DNA from: Lentisphaerota bacterium
GTDB lineage: Bacteria > Verrucomicrobiota > Lentisphaeria > Victivallales > UBA1829
DNA length: 64,000 bases
Reading direction: 5' to 3'
Assembly (NCBI GenBank): GCA_015061845.1
Contig: SUVT01000001.1
Location: 1 to 64,000, forward strand
The number at the start of each line of letters is the position of its first letter. The stretch's first letter is position 1. Position numbers and translations under genes: made by a program. Positions 1-9,210 of this stretch are shown in pieces. Under the pieces are notes generated by a model. That model had not been told where the DNA came from, made no database searches, and was given only the letters and a program-made list of their open reading frames with translations.

Positions 1-80
1 TTCATGAGGTAATTTCAAAAGTCCGGCAAAATTTGGCTGAAAAAAGATTGTTGATGAGTTGGAAATGGTAGTTTGAGCGT

Positions 81-120
81 GGCTACCATCCTCCTTCGCT
101 GAAGCTATGGAGGACAAGCC
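81..120. repeat. Hairpin-forming non-coding sequence at the left edge
   Basis: Bases 91-113 hold short nested inverted arms (CTCC/GGAG and CTTC-GCT-GAAG) in a stretch without a credible gene. The rest of 1-200 shows no gene I can support. The layout resembles a dispersed intergenic repeat, but no second copy is in this window, so multicopy status is only a suspicion. Confidence 0.25.
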
Positions 121-200
121 GAAAACACTCCATTTGCAGATCGCAACAAGAATTTTCTGCCATTTTTGAAGACTTTTGAAATTGCCTCTAAAAAGACTTT

Positions 201-232
201 AAAATAAAAAGAGGAGTTCCGGGGAACTCCTC
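201..232 (-). terminator. Rho-independent terminator of the polysaccharide operon
   Basis: On the minus strand a perfect 10-base inverted repeat (GAGGAGTTCC / GGAACTCCTC, 211-232) is followed at once by TTTTTATTTT. It lies about 35 bases after the rmlD stop codon, so it closes the long minus-strand operon. No other equally good terminator was noticed inside the run. Confidence 0.85.
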
Positions 233-266
233 GCTCTATTGTCATATCCGAACTGAAATAAACTTA

Positions 267-1112
267 TCAAAACTCTGATGCGATAAACTCCGCTAAGGCA
301 TCTTTCCAATGCGGCATCGGCGGCAAACCCGCAAGACGCAACATCATTTTGTCAAGTCTGGAGTTCGCCGGACGGGGCGCAGGACGGGGAAATTCTGCTG
401 TCGTACAGGGAACAATTTTCTGATCAATGCCTTTCAAACGGAAAATCTCAGCCGCAAAATCTGCCCAGGTCGCTTCGCCTTCACAAGTCAGGTGGAACGT
501 TCCAACCAAGTCTTTCCGGTTCAAAATGTTCTGCAGTTGACGGGAAACCGCCAAAGTGCTTGTGGGATTGCCAATCTGATCGGCAACGACTTTCAATTCC
601 GGTCTGGTTCCATCAGCCAGATTGATCATGGCATGAACAAAACTCGGTCCACCTGCCCCGTAAAGCCAGGAAATACGGCAGATCACATGGTTCGGACAAT
701 GGCGGCGGATCGCTTCTTCTCCGGCAAATTTACTTTTTCCGTAAATTGTATTCCCGCCGTTTGGGGTATCAAATTCATTGTACGGACGGTCGGAATTTCC
801 TTCAAAAACATAGTCTGTGGAAATTGCGATCAACCGGATTCCGTTCCGGTGACATGCAGATGCAACATTTGCAGTTCCGAACGCATTCAGTTTGTAGGCA
901 AAATCGATTTCCGTTTCGCATTTATCCACGGCTGTCATGGCGGCACAATGGATCACTGCATCGGGCTTGATTTGCTTGAGAAGCGCATCAAAACCGGCAG
1001 CATCAGTGATATCTGCTTCCGGAAGATCAGTCGGAATAACTTCAAAATCAGTCAGTTCTGCACAAAGAGTTCTGCCGAGCATCCCTTTTCCGCCGGTGAG
1101 TAAAACCTTCAT
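267..1112 (-). CDS. rmlD: dTDP-4-dehydrorhamnose reductase
   Basis: This enzyme catalyses the last step of dTDP-L-rhamnose synthesis, the NAD(P)H-dependent reduction of dTDP-4-keto-rhamnose in the cytoplasm. The 281-residue protein has the usual length. It starts with a Rossmann motif GGKGMLG (7-13), followed by STDYVFEG (98-105) and the SDR catalytic pair Y124-xxx-K128 in YGKSK. Its ATG overlaps the rmlC stop codon by four bases (ATGA), so the two are translationally coupled. It is the last gene of the operon, just before the terminator at 201-232. The assignment is firm because rmlB, rmlA and rmlC lie directly upstream in order. Confidence 0.95.
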   Translation of the reverse strand: MKVLLTGGKGMLGRTLCAELTDFEVIPTDLPEADITDAAGFDALLKQIKPDAVIHCAAMTAVDKCETEIDFAYKLNAFGTANVASACHRNGIRLIAISTDYVFEGNSDRPYNEFDTPNGGNTIYGKSKFAGEEAIRRHCPNHVICRISWLYGAGGPSFVHAMINLADGTRPELKVVADQIGNPTSTLAVSRQLQNILNRKDLVGTFHLTCEGEATWADFAAEIFRLKGIDQKIVPCTTAEFPRPAPRPANSRLDKMMLRLAGLPPMPHWKDALAEFIASEF

Positions 1113-1681
1113 TTCAGATAATCCTTTGTGTTGTAATCAAAAAGTTCGGCATCTTTCAGCAGCGGATTTTTGGTGTCTTTTTCCGAAAGCAAAAACTCTT
1201 TGAGATCGACTTTCCAATCAATACCAAGCGCAGGATCATTGAACGCCAAACCGCGTTCATGGGTCGGCGCATACAAATTATCGCACTTGTAAGCAAAAAT
1301 CACATCCTCGGAAAGCACTACAAAACCGTGAGCAAACCCGCGGGGAACAAAAAGCTGACGTTTGTTTTCTTCGGTCAGTTCCACAGCTACATGTTTGCCG
1401 AATGTGGGAGAACCTTTTCTGATATCCACCGCTACATCCAGCACGGCGCCTTTGATGACACGGACAAGTTTTGCCTGTGTGCAAGGTGCTGCCTGATAGT
1501 GCAATCCGCGCAAAACGCCATAGCGGGAACGGGACTCATTATCCTGCAGCCAATTGCAGTCGATCCCGGCTTCTTTATAGCGTTTGTCGCTCCAGGATTC
1601 AAAGAAATAGCCCCGGGAATCTCCGAACACTTTCGGTTCGATGATCTTGACTTCCGGTATCTCTGTATCAATCACATTCAT
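1109..1681 (-). CDS. rmlC: dTDP-4-dehydrorhamnose 3,5-epimerase
   Basis: This cupin-fold epimerase converts dTDP-4-keto-6-deoxyglucose to dTDP-4-keto-L-rhamnose. The protein has 190 residues, normal for the family. The conserved RGLHYQ block (58-63, with the catalytic-type His61) and the KLVRVIKG strand (71-78) are present, as is the later [12 protein letters not shown] segment. It overlaps rmlA upstream and rmlD downstream by four bases each. Nothing unusual was seen. Confidence 0.95.
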   Translation of the reverse strand: MNVIDTEIPEVKIIEPKVFGDSRGYFFESWSDKRYKEAGIDCNWLQDNESRSRYGVLRGLHYQAAPCTQAKLVRVIKGAVLDVAVDIRKGSPTFGKHVAVELTEENKRQLFVPRGFAHGFVVLSEDVIFAYKCDNLYAPTHERGLAFNDPALGIDWKVDLKEFLLSEKDTKNPLLKDAELFDYNTKDYLK

Positions 1682-2544
1682 TGTTCGATCATCCTCATTA
1701 AATATTGTCCGTATTCTGTCTTCAGCATATCCTTGCAGCTTTCCCGGATCTCATCTTTGGTCATCCAGCCGTTTTCATATGCAATTTCCTGCAAACAAGC
1801 AATTTGCAACCCCTGCCGGGTAATGATAGTGCGGATGAAGTTTGCCGCATCCAGCATACTGTCATGAGTTCCGGTATCGAGCCACGCATAACCGCGTTTG
1901 AAGACTTCCACATTGAGTTTTCCGGCTTGGAGATAGGCGTTGTTTACGGCTGTGATTTCCAATTCACCACGGGCGGACGGCTTGATATTTTCTGCAATTC
2001 TGACAACATCATTGTCATAGAAATAAAGTCCGGTCACGGCGTAATTGGACTTCGGAACTTTCGGTTTTTCTTCGATGGAAACGGCTTTTCCGTCAGCATC
2101 AAACTCCACAACGCCGAACCGTTCCGGGTCGCAGACATAGTAACCGAAAACCGTCGCTCCGCTCTCCCGTTCAACAGCTTTTTTCAACAGTTTTTTCAGG
2201 TTTGCACCATAGAAAATATTATCGCCGAGAACCAATGCAACGGAATCTTTTCCGATGAACTCTTTTCCGATAATGAACGCCTGAGCCAGCCCTTCCGGTT
2301 TCGGCTGGACAGCGTAGGTGAACTTCACGCCGAAGCTGGAACCATTGCCTAAAAGCCGCTGGAAACTGGGCTGATCTTCGGGAGTCGTAATGATAAGAAT
2401 ATCACGGATCCCGGCGAGCATCAGAACGCTGATGGGATAGTAGATCATCGGTTTGTCATAGACCCCGAGAAGCTGTTTGGAAACGCCCCGGGTAATGGGA
2501 TGAAGCCGGGTTCCGGCTCCGCCTGCAAGTACTATACCTTTCAT
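1678..2544 (-). CDS. rmlA: Glucose-1-phosphate thymidylyltransferase
   Basis: This enzyme makes dTDP-glucose from dTTP and glucose-1-phosphate, the entry step of the rhamnose branch. The N-terminus [16 protein letters not shown] carries the nucleotidyltransferase signature, followed by [16 protein letters not shown], typical of RmlA. I place the start at 2544 because an AGGAG ribosome binding site sits 9 bases upstream. The frame is open for 15 more codons, but those overlap rmlB and match no family member. The 288-residue length is standard. Confidence 0.95.
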   Translation of the reverse strand: MKGIVLAGGAGTRLHPITRGVSKQLLGVYDKPMIYYPISVLMLAGIRDILIITTPEDQPSFQRLLGNGSSFGVKFTYAVQPKPEGLAQAFIIGKEFIGKDSVALVLGDNIFYGANLKKLLKKAVERESGATVFGYYVCDPERFGVVEFDADGKAVSIEEKPKVPKSNYAVTGLYFYDNDVVRIAENIKPSARGELEITAVNNAYLQAGKLNVEVFKRGYAWLDTGTHDSMLDAANFIRTIITRQGLQIACLQEIAYENGWMTKDEIRESCKDMLKTEYGQYLMRMIEQ

Positions 2545-2548
2545 AAAA

Positions 2549-3613
2549 TTATTCTCCTGTTCCAAGACGTTCCATTTTGTAGGCGCCACTCAAAACATGA
2601 GCACACCAGTCGTCCTTGTGTTCCAAGTACCATTCAACCGTTTTCCGGATTCCGCTTTCAAAGGTTTCCTGCGGTTTCCAGCCCAATTCACGGGCGATTT
2701 TGGAGGGGTCGATGGCATAACGCAAATCGTGGCCCGGACGATCCTTGACATGAACGATCTGCTCTTCGTACTTTTTGCCGTCCTGACGGGGGCGCATTTC
2801 ATCAAGCAGAGAACAAATCTTTTTCACGACTTCGATATTTTTCTTTTCATTGTGACCACCGATGTTGTAAGTTTCCCCGGGAACGCCGGTGGTTGCGACA
2901 AGATAAAGAGCGCGGGCGTGATCTTCCACATAAAGCCAGTCACGAACCTGCAGACCTTCGCCGTAAACCGGAAGATCTTTGCCGTCGAGAGCGTGGAGAA
3001 TGATCAGCGGAATCAGCTTTTCAGGGAAGTGGTAAGGTCCATAGTTGTTGGAGCAATTCGTCACCAGAGTCGGCAACCCGAAGGTGCGTTTCCAGGCACG
3101 GACGAGGTGGTCACTGGAGGCTTTGCTTGCGGAATACGGCGAACTGGGCGCATAAGGCGTTGTTTCACGAAAGAAATCCTCCGGACCTTCCAAGTCACCG
3201 TAAACTTCATCGGTGGAAATGTGATGGAACTTGAAAGTTTTTTTCGCTTCTTCGTCCAACGTATTATAATACTTTCTGGCGGCTTCAAGCAGCGTGTAAG
3301 TGCCAACGATATTTGTCTGAATGAACTCACCCGGTCCATCAATGGAACGGTCGACATGACTTTCTGCAGCGAGGTGCATCACATGAGTCGGTTTGAACTC
3401 AGCGAACACCCGATCAAGTTCAGTTTTGTCGCAGATATCAACTTTTTCAAATTTGAATCTGGGATCGTTTGCAATAGGTGCAAGATTTTCCAGATTTCCG
3501 GCATAGGTCAATTTGTCCACGACACAAACCGCATCCGGAGTATCAAGGATAATGTGCCGCGCAACTGCCGAACCGATAAATCCGGCTCCACCTGTTACGA
3601 TGATTCTGTTCAT
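2549..3613 (-). CDS. rmlB: dTDP-glucose 4,6-dehydratase
   Basis: This extended SDR enzyme makes dTDP-4-keto-6-deoxyglucose. The 354-residue protein has the NAD-binding GGAGFIG (8-14), the catalytic STDEVYGD block and [10 protein letters not shown] with the Tyr-Lys pair, plus the conserved [17 protein letters not shown] segment that marks RmlB. A good AAGGAGAG ribosome binding site precedes the ATG. It is the first of four contiguous rml genes (B-A-C-D in transcription order) at the 3' end of the operon. Confidence 0.95.
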   Translation of the reverse strand: MNRIIVTGGAGFIGSAVARHIILDTPDAVCVVDKLTYAGNLENLAPIANDPRFKFEKVDICDKTELDRVFAEFKPTHVMHLAAESHVDRSIDGPGEFIQTNIVGTYTLLEAARKYYNTLDEEAKKTFKFHHISTDEVYGDLEGPEDFFRETTPYAPSSPYSASKASSDHLVRAWKRTFGLPTLVTNCSNNYGPYHFPEKLIPLIILHALDGKDLPVYGEGLQVRDWLYVEDHARALYLVATTGVPGETYNIGGHNEKKNIEVVKKICSLLDEMRPRQDGKKYEEQIVHVKDRPGHDLRYAIDPSKIARELGWKPQETFESGIRKTVEWYLEHKDDWCAHVLSGAYKMERLGTGE

Positions 3614-3634
3614 ATTTTCTCTCCTTTCAAAGGA

Positions 3635-4816
3635 TCATTTCAATAACTTTTTCCAACCGTCAACGACTGATTTTTTGGAAAAATGCTCTGTATAAACCAG
3701 ATAGCAAGTCTGTTGTAATTCAGCCAATTCGCATTGATTTTCTGCAAACTTTTTCAGATCGTCTGTTATCGTTTCGTTCAAAGTGAAACCAATTCCATAT
3801 TCCTTGCACCACCGGGCAATTTCACTCTCTTCCGGTCCGGAAAACAGCACTGGTCTTCCGATCGCCAACGATCCGAAGAATTTGGACGGCACCACGATTC
3901 CCTCCCAGCCCGGGCGCAGGGAAACCATATGGATATCCGCAGCAGACAACCGTTTTTCCAGTTCTTCTTCCGAGGCAAAACCGGCTAAACGGATATTGGT
4001 ATCATCTTCCGTGATCTCTGCGGTCTGGATTTTGTATTGGTTTCCATATCCGGCAAAACAGAAAGCTGCATCGATTCCGGATTTCCGGCATTGACGCGCC
4101 AATTCAATCAACGGCTTCAAGTCATGAGCATAGCCGACTGTTCCGGAGTAGAGCAAACCGATTTTGGCTTTGCCGAACAGTTGTTCCCGGATTTCCGGAT
4201 CAGCGGCTGGGGGCGCAGAAACTTCTGCCAATGCCCACGGAGTCAACGTGGTATATTTCGCCTCGTTTTTATACTTCTGCAAACGTGCCCGCATACATCC
4301 GCCGATATCCACCATATCATCGACAGAACGGTATGCCCACGGGATAAACGGTTTAGTCAATGCGGCAAGAATCTTCATCCAACGGGGGGAGTTCACCAGA
4401 ATTGCTTCCGGATAGAGGTCAAATACCCAATGGATCAAACGGACTTCCCTGTTCATCATCCGCATAAATGGAAACATCATGTAAGCAAACTGGGGGTCGG
4501 TTCCAACGATGACTGCATCGAATTTTTTGCGGTTTTTCCGGAATGCATTGAGCCACTTCATCTGAAGAATGGCTGAGTTAAAAAGACGACCGAAATTACT
4601 TCCCTGCGAGAAGTTCGGACGGGAAAACCGTTTGATTTTGACATTGTTCCAAACTTCGGATTCTGCAAGGATCTCATCGGAACGGATCAAGCGGTTTCCG
4701 GTGTAAACGGTCACATCATATTCTTTTGCAAGTTCTCCAGCCAGATCAGAAAACAGTCTGGCACTGATAACTGTATCAGGATGGAAAAAGTGATAAATGA
4801 GAAGAATGGATTTCAT
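3635..4816 (-). CDS. GT4 glycosyltransferase, WbuB-like
   Basis: A 393-residue GT-B fold glycosyltransferase. The N-terminus (SILLIYHFFHPDTVISARLF) matches the WbuB-type group of O-antigen GT4 enzymes. The C-terminal donor domain holds the LLYSGTVGYAHDL start and the EGIVVPSKFFGSLAIGRPV block, equivalent to the conserved EG-xxx-PSK sugar-nucleotide contact. It probably adds one sugar to the lipid-linked repeat unit at the cytoplasmic face. It lies between a disrupted acyltransferase gene and rmlB. The sugar specificity cannot be read from the sequence. Confidence 0.8.
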   Translation of the reverse strand: MKSILLIYHFFHPDTVISARLFSDLAGELAKEYDVTVYTGNRLIRSDEILAESEVWNNVKIKRFSRPNFSQGSNFGRLFNSAILQMKWLNAFRKNRKKFDAVIVGTDPQFAYMMFPFMRMMNREVRLIHWVFDLYPEAILVNSPRWMKILAALTKPFIPWAYRSVDDMVDIGGCMRARLQKYKNEAKYTTLTPWALAEVSAPPAADPEIREQLFGKAKIGLLYSGTVGYAHDLKPLIELARQCRKSGIDAAFCFAGYGNQYKIQTAEITEDDTNIRLAGFASEEELEKRLSAADIHMVSLRPGWEGIVVPSKFFGSLAIGRPVLFSGPEESEIARWCKEYGIGFTLNETITDDLKKFAENQCELAELQQTCYLVYTEHFSKKSVVDGWKKLLK

Positions 4817-4817
4817 T

Positions 4818-5913
4818 TTAAACCTGTTTTGAGATTAAGATTTGCTTTAATTTTTTCTTCAACCATGGAGTACGTTTCTCAAAACACCAATAAAGTAAAT
4901 ATGCAACAAACATGCTAATAGCAATACATAGAATGTAATTCATGCATGAATAGAAATTAAATTGAGTTGCCCTTTTCCAGCCCAAATACTGCAACAGTCT
5001 GAATGTCACAACATGACTTAAATATAATGTATAGGAAAATGCTGCTAATTTATTTCCCAAACTGATTAAACCAAAGGATGTATTTGTTCTCAGAAGAAGC
5101 CCCCGCCCACCAGATAATCAGAAAACAAACTGTCAATCCCAAAATAATTCTGGTAACCACTACAGGAATAACTGCAAGTCCTTGAAATGCATTGGATGCA
5201 GCTCCCATTTGGTTCGCTGCAATAGCAAAAAGAAATAATCCAAAAATTAAAAAGAACTTCCATATTGGGCGATTTTTTATTTTTATAAAATATGCACCGA
5301 TTCCCAAAAACAAAATAAGCATGTATTGGATATCAAGTTTAGTTAAAATCCAGCAGATACAGCCAAGAATAATTAAAGTTAGAACTTTAACTTTTGAATT
5401 TGAAGTTGTTACAAAAACACCAAGTGTCCCCAACAGAATATAAAACCAAACTTCATAAGCCAAAGACCAAAAAGGTTCTACTGGTGTAGGACAAAAAATA
5501 TTCTGCAATGATAAAAGATTTCCCAAACAATGCCAGTAGTTGACCGGATATTCCTGATAAAACTGCGCGGCTATACAATAAAATATTGTACATCCTAACA
5601 GAGGCGGAAAAATACGTGCAAATCTGTCGATGAAATAACTTCTACAATTAAATGTCCCCTGGGAAATTCTGGCTAAGCCTTTTCCTCCCACAAGAAAACC
5701 TGAAAGAACAAAAAATATAACGACTGGATCGTTTGCTAACCGTGTTAAAGAATAAAAAATAAAGATAAATATATTCCTCTGCTCTATTGGAATTTCTGCA
5801 TATTCCGGCAGAAAGAAACCTCTTCCATGACACACTAAAACAGCAAATGCTGCTAAAAAGCGAAGCCAATCCAACCATAAATAATGAGTTGCTTTAGGTT
5901 CTGAAGTTTCCAT
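4818..5913 (-). pseudogene. Acyltransferase family 3 O-acetylase, frameshifted
   Basis: Two overlapping reading frames together make one OafA-type membrane acyltransferase of about 365 residues. The first (5050-5913) carries the N-terminal core with VLVCHGRGF, the usual catalytic His region, and many hydrophobic helices; it ends at NQFGK-stop. The second (4818-5060, TTG as first possible codon) continues with NKLAAFSYTLYLSHVVTF, the family's conserved late SYTLYLSH helix. Dropping one base from the GGG run at 5056-5058 joins them as QFGNKLAAFSY. It is either a disrupted gene, a phase-variable run or a sequencing error. An intact product would O-acetylate the glycan. The stretch is visibly A+T-rich. 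Confidence 0.8.
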
Positions 5914-5915
5914 TT

Positions 5916-6728
5916 TTACTTACTCTCCACGATTTTCAAGTCAATCATATATTCATAAAATGAGCGCAGCACAGCATAATGAAATCCGGCTTTGCCGTCT
6001 AAAAATCCAAGTTTCAGGAAGTACAACACAAAAAACATCAAAAGCGGTCTTCCCGGCAGACGGTAAAGCAGTTGTTTCTGATGTTTGCGCCGTTCTGCCG
6101 GGTCTTTGCTGAACAATTTTTTGAATTGCAGTTTTTCTGCTTTCTCTGCACTCAAACGGACTGCTTCCATATCGGAATAACGGTTGTGACGGCTGATCCA
6201 CCAGTTTACGCCGTTGTTGAATGGATAGTGCAGGAACCGTTCTCCGGTCAGATACTCTTTCCTGCCTTTACAATGATACTCTTCGTTGATATCGCGCTCG
6301 ACTGTTACAAACTGATGTTTCAATAAACGACCGAACCAGGTCCCGGAACCAATTCCATGTTTCAGCCATTGTCCAAGAAAAATGTCTTTTCTTTGAAGAT
6401 GAAAAATTTGTACATCCTGATAATTGGGATTGCCGACAGCATCAGTCATGATTTGTCCTATTTTGTCATCAAACCGTTCATCGGCATCAACCATGACCAC
6501 CCAATCATTGGGATAATCAACTTCATGCAGGGCGGCATTCCGTTGAGCAGCATAGTTGTCGAACTTCCGCTGAAAAACCCTTGCTCCGGCGGATTTTGCA
6601 AGCTCCACAGTTCTGTCAGTGCTGAAAGAATCATAAACGACAACATCATTGCACCAGGGCTGCAAAGTTTCAATACACTCGACGATATTGCGCTCTTCAT
6701 TGAGCGTAAGAATAACGGCAGAAATCAT
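5916..6728 (-). CDS. GT2 glycosyltransferase, WaaE/KdtX-like
   Basis: A 270-residue single-domain GT-A enzyme. The N-terminus ISAVILTLNEERNIVECI, VYDSFSTDRT (32-40) and VMVDADERF (79-87) match the group of LPS-core GT2 enzymes typified by WaaE, where the DADER acid pair binds the metal-nucleotide donor. The C-terminal half contains a GKAGFHYAVLRSFYEY segment also typical of that group. It overlaps the upstream acetyltransferase gene by four bases. It likely adds a hexose to the polysaccharide; donor and linkage are not determinable here. Confidence 0.8.
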   Translation of the reverse strand: MISAVILTLNEERNIVECIETLQPWCNDVVVYDSFSTDRTVELAKSAGARVFQRKFDNYAAQRNAALHEVDYPNDWVVMVDADERFDDKIGQIMTDAVGNPNYQDVQIFHLQRKDIFLGQWLKHGIGSGTWFGRLLKHQFVTVERDINEEYHCKGRKEYLTGERFLHYPFNNGVNWWISRHNRYSDMEAVRLSAEKAEKLQFKKLFSKDPAERRKHQKQLLYRLPGRPLLMFFVLYFLKLGFLDGKAGFHYAVLRSFYEYMIDLKIVESK

Positions 6729-7276
6729 TCAACGATCTCCCGTTTCTTGATGAATTTCGCCGGATTTCCACCGACAACTGTCCACGGGTCCACATCCTTG
6801 ACCACACAAGCTCTTGCGGCGACAACAGCCCCCTGCCCCACAGTCACGCCGGGGCCGATAAAGGCTTCAGCTGCCACCCAGACGGAATCGCAAATCTCTA
6901 TGGAAGAAAAGGTCAATGGCAAGTTGGATTTTGTGATATCATGGGATGCACTGCAAAGATAAGTCCGCTGGGAAACGGTGGTATTATTTCCGATTTTGAT
7001 CGGCGCAACATTATAACAATCAACACCATCTGCAAGACAGGAGTAATCCCCCATTTCCAAGTTCCACGGCATATAGACTTTTGTTGTAGAATAAACCACC
7101 GCACTGGAGGAAAGTTTTGCGCCGAACATACGGAGTAAAAACCGTTTCCACCCGCAGCCGATACTCCGGGGCAGCGGTTTTGCAAACACGCCCCAAACGA
7201 TAGTCCATAACAACCGCATGATCTGATTCTTGCGACTCATGGCATTTTTATATTGTGATAAATCTGCTTGTTTCAT
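6725..7276 (-). CDS. Hexapeptide-repeat acetyltransferase, WcaF-like
   Basis: A 183-residue left-handed beta-helix acyltransferase. The N-terminal region (LLWTIVWGVFAKPLPR, then W-KRFLLRMFGAKL) is the hallmark of the WcaF / putative colanic acid acetyltransferase group. Hexapeptide turns follow, with SASHDI (catalytic-type His) and the final VVGGNPAKFIKKR. It would transfer acetyl from acetyl-CoA to a sugar of the repeat unit in the cytoplasm. It sits between the bifunctional nucleotidyltransferase gene and the GT2 gene. Confidence 0.8.
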   Translation of the reverse strand: MKQADLSQYKNAMSRKNQIMRLLWTIVWGVFAKPLPRSIGCGWKRFLLRMFGAKLSSSAVVYSTTKVYMPWNLEMGDYSCLADGVDCYNVAPIKIGNNTTVSQRTYLCSASHDITKSNLPLTFSSIEICDSVWVAAEAFIGPGVTVGQGAVVAARACVVKDVDPWTVVGGNPAKFIKKREIVE

Positions 7277-7277
7277 T

Positions 7278-8405
7278 TTATTGAAATTTTATTTTTTCTT
7301 CAAGCAATTTATATTTTTCATCTTGAGTATAAGGACACTCCACAAGAATTCCGCCGTATTCAGCCAGAACATCTGTCACTTCACTGCGGATTTCTTTCTG
7401 AATTCCCTCTTTCCAGTCATCACCGTGAACGACATAGGTAGGCTTCAAAGACCGCAGAGTTTCTGCATAGCTCAAAGTCTTCTGTTCGATCACGCGATGA
7501 ACACCTTTGATATTTTCAAAGAGAGACTTCCGGTCTTCAAAGGGAAGAAGCGGACGATGCTTGAAACTTGCGACAGCGTCATCTGACAAAACACCGACTA
7601 CCAGTTTACCAAGTTTTCTTGCCTTTTTGATAACTGCAATATGTCCACAATGAACCAGATCTGTTGAGAAACACATGTAGACGATCCGGTTTTCGATCTC
7701 ATGAAGTTTGGACTTCACAACTGCCAAATCTTCAGGAGTGTCAATTTCCGTACAAAGCCGGTTTTCTGCATCGAAGGGATAAATCGCACACTTATCGGAA
7801 ATCTGATTGAATGCGACTTCCGCATAACATTTCCGGTTGTCGGATTCACAGAATTCAATGATTTTGTCCAGCCAGATTTTCCAATCGTCTTTGTTCAATT
7901 TATAAAGTGCCTGTGCCTCCATTGCATCGGAGAAAAATTCAACTCCGACTTTTTCCACTCTTCCGTTATGAATAACAGCTTTGAAATCTTTTTCCGGCAG
8001 AGTGATGGTGGAACTCACCTTCATGCAACTTTTCGGAAATGCCAGAATATCTTCCAGTACAGAGTTTTCAAATACCAAATCTCCATGCATCAGAATGATA
8101 TCCTGATTCATCAGATGTTCTTTTGCACAATAAATGGAATAAATGTAATTAGTCTGATCATAAATCGGATTCTTTACAAAGGTATAATGCAGAGGCAAAC
8201 AAAGTGACTTGCAATAGTTGACCAATACTTCGTCAAAATATCCGGTTGTCATGACAACTTCTTCGATTCCATTTTCTGCCAGCAGCTTCAACTGTCTGCT
8301 GAGAATGGTTTCTGTGGGGGATACTTCCGTCATACATTTCGGGTGTTCACTTGTCAAAACTCCCATACGATGACCAAGACCGGAATTTAAGATCAATGCT
8401 TTCAT
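7278..8405 (-). CDS. Nucleotidyltransferase fused to PEP-mutase-type cytidylyltransferase
   Basis: A 375-residue two-domain protein. Residues 1 to about 235 form an NTP-transferase domain (MKALILNSGLGHRMG, then HPKCMTEV; LMHGDLVFE as acidic site), similar to LicC/PntC-type enzymes that activate phosphocholine or phosphonates. From about 240, FSTDLVHCGHIAVIKKA has the HxGH motif of the cytidylyltransferase superfamily. Its tail, VVHGDDWKEGIQ and LVECPYT, resembles the cytidylyltransferase-like domain usually attached to phosphoenolpyruvate mutases, but no mutase domain is present. A plausible role is making a CDP- or CMP-activated alcohol-phosphate or phosphonate group for LicD (22024-22893). 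The substrate is inferred only. Confidence 0.7.
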   Translation of the reverse strand: MKALILNSGLGHRMGVLTSEHPKCMTEVSPTETILSRQLKLLAENGIEEVVMTTGYFDEVLVNYCKSLCLPLHYTFVKNPIYDQTNYIYSIYCAKEHLMNQDIILMHGDLVFENSVLEDILAFPKSCMKVSSTITLPEKDFKAVIHNGRVEKVGVEFFSDAMEAQALYKLNKDDWKIWLDKIIEFCESDNRKCYAEVAFNQISDKCAIYPFDAENRLCTEIDTPEDLAVVKSKLHEIENRIVYMCFSTDLVHCGHIAVIKKARKLGKLVVGVLSDDAVASFKHRPLLPFEDRKSLFENIKGVHRVIEQKTLSYAETLRSLKPTYVVHGDDWKEGIQKEIRSEVTDVLAEYGGILVECPYTQDEKYKLLEEKIKFQ

Positions 8406-8424
8406 TATTTTTCCTTTCTGAAAA

Positions 8425-9210
8425 TTAAAACCAAAACCAGGGAATCAATTTTCTGCACATCCGGCGGATAAAACGCTTGGTTTTTGCGACTCTTCCGGAA
8501 TAGTTATTGACTCCAATAATTGATATTTGAACGTGTCCGGCTTTCCCGGAATACTCCGGTTCTGTCCGGAAACGACGTACGATTTTTTCAGTCTTGCAAT
8601 AATCTTTTGCAACTTGGAAAAACATTCCTTCGATCAGTCTTTCCTGACTGTCATCAAGCTCCCCTGCCCTGCCATAGAAATACTTCTTGTAAAAATCAAC
8701 TGTCACAAGGAAAAAGCGGGTGTCGCAAGCATGACCGTTCCAGCCAAGATGCAGCCAATCATAGATCTTGTGATCTTTATTATCGCAGAAGAAATCCCAC
8801 GGCTGGCGATTTTCTGCTTCTCTCAGCAACTCTCCAATATTCAAAATCGGGAATCTCCCGGTCACTTTTGCATAACCGCCAGCTTGAATCACAAATTCGG
8901 AATGATCGGAAACATAATCCAGAATCTTCAGTTCCCCATAACTCTTCCCCAGATGCCGGGGGTAATCATTGAGGTCACAGGAGATAAATTCAATTTGTTT
9001 TTCCGGGTGTTCGGAAGCTAATTTCTTGAATTCAGCCAGATCATATCCGGAATTTTCCACAAAAACGATCCTGTCGATCGCCGGATTTTCCAGATAAAAC
9101 TGAAAGGTTCCAAGATATTGCCCGGCACGTTCCGCAACATTAGTAACGGAAATACCATCCATCCCTTTCGGATCGACAGCGGCCGTCATAACTAACGGAT
9201 AATCATTCAT
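8425..9210 (-). CDS. Unrecognised protein of polysaccharide locus
   Basis: About 261 residues with no signal peptide and no membrane helix. I recognise no named family. Features seen are IDRIVFVENSGYDL, a YAKVTGRFPI segment like the K-TGR-Y/F blocks in some uncharacterised capsule-locus transferases, CDTRFFLVT, and a basic C-terminus (KRFIRRMCRKLIPWFWF) that could sit on the membrane. Its position among transferases supports a glycosyltransferase role, but this is inference. I chose the ATG at 9210, which overlaps the end of the upstream wbsX-like gene by eight bases; an in-frame ATG also lies at 9222. Confidence 0.6.
   Translation of the reverse strand: MNDYPLVMTAAVDPKGMDGISVTNVAERAGQYLGTFQFYLENPAIDRIVFVENSGYDLAEFKKLASEHPEKQIEFISCDLNDYPRHLGKSYGELKILDYVSDHSEFVIQAGGYAKVTGRFPILNIGELLREAENRQPWDFFCDNKDHKIYDWLHLGWNGHACDTRFFLVTVDFYKKYFYGRAGELDDSQERLIEGMFFQVAKDYCKTEKIVRRFRTEPEYSGKAGHVQISIIGVNNYSGRVAKTKRFIRRMCRKLIPWFWF

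Noticed and set aside
309..1103. A 264-codon plus-strand frame
   Set aside because: It is antisense to rmlD, with no motif and no operon partner.
2597..3646. A 349-codon plus-strand frame
   Set aside because: It is antisense to rmlB, which is certain from its motifs; the translation matches nothing.
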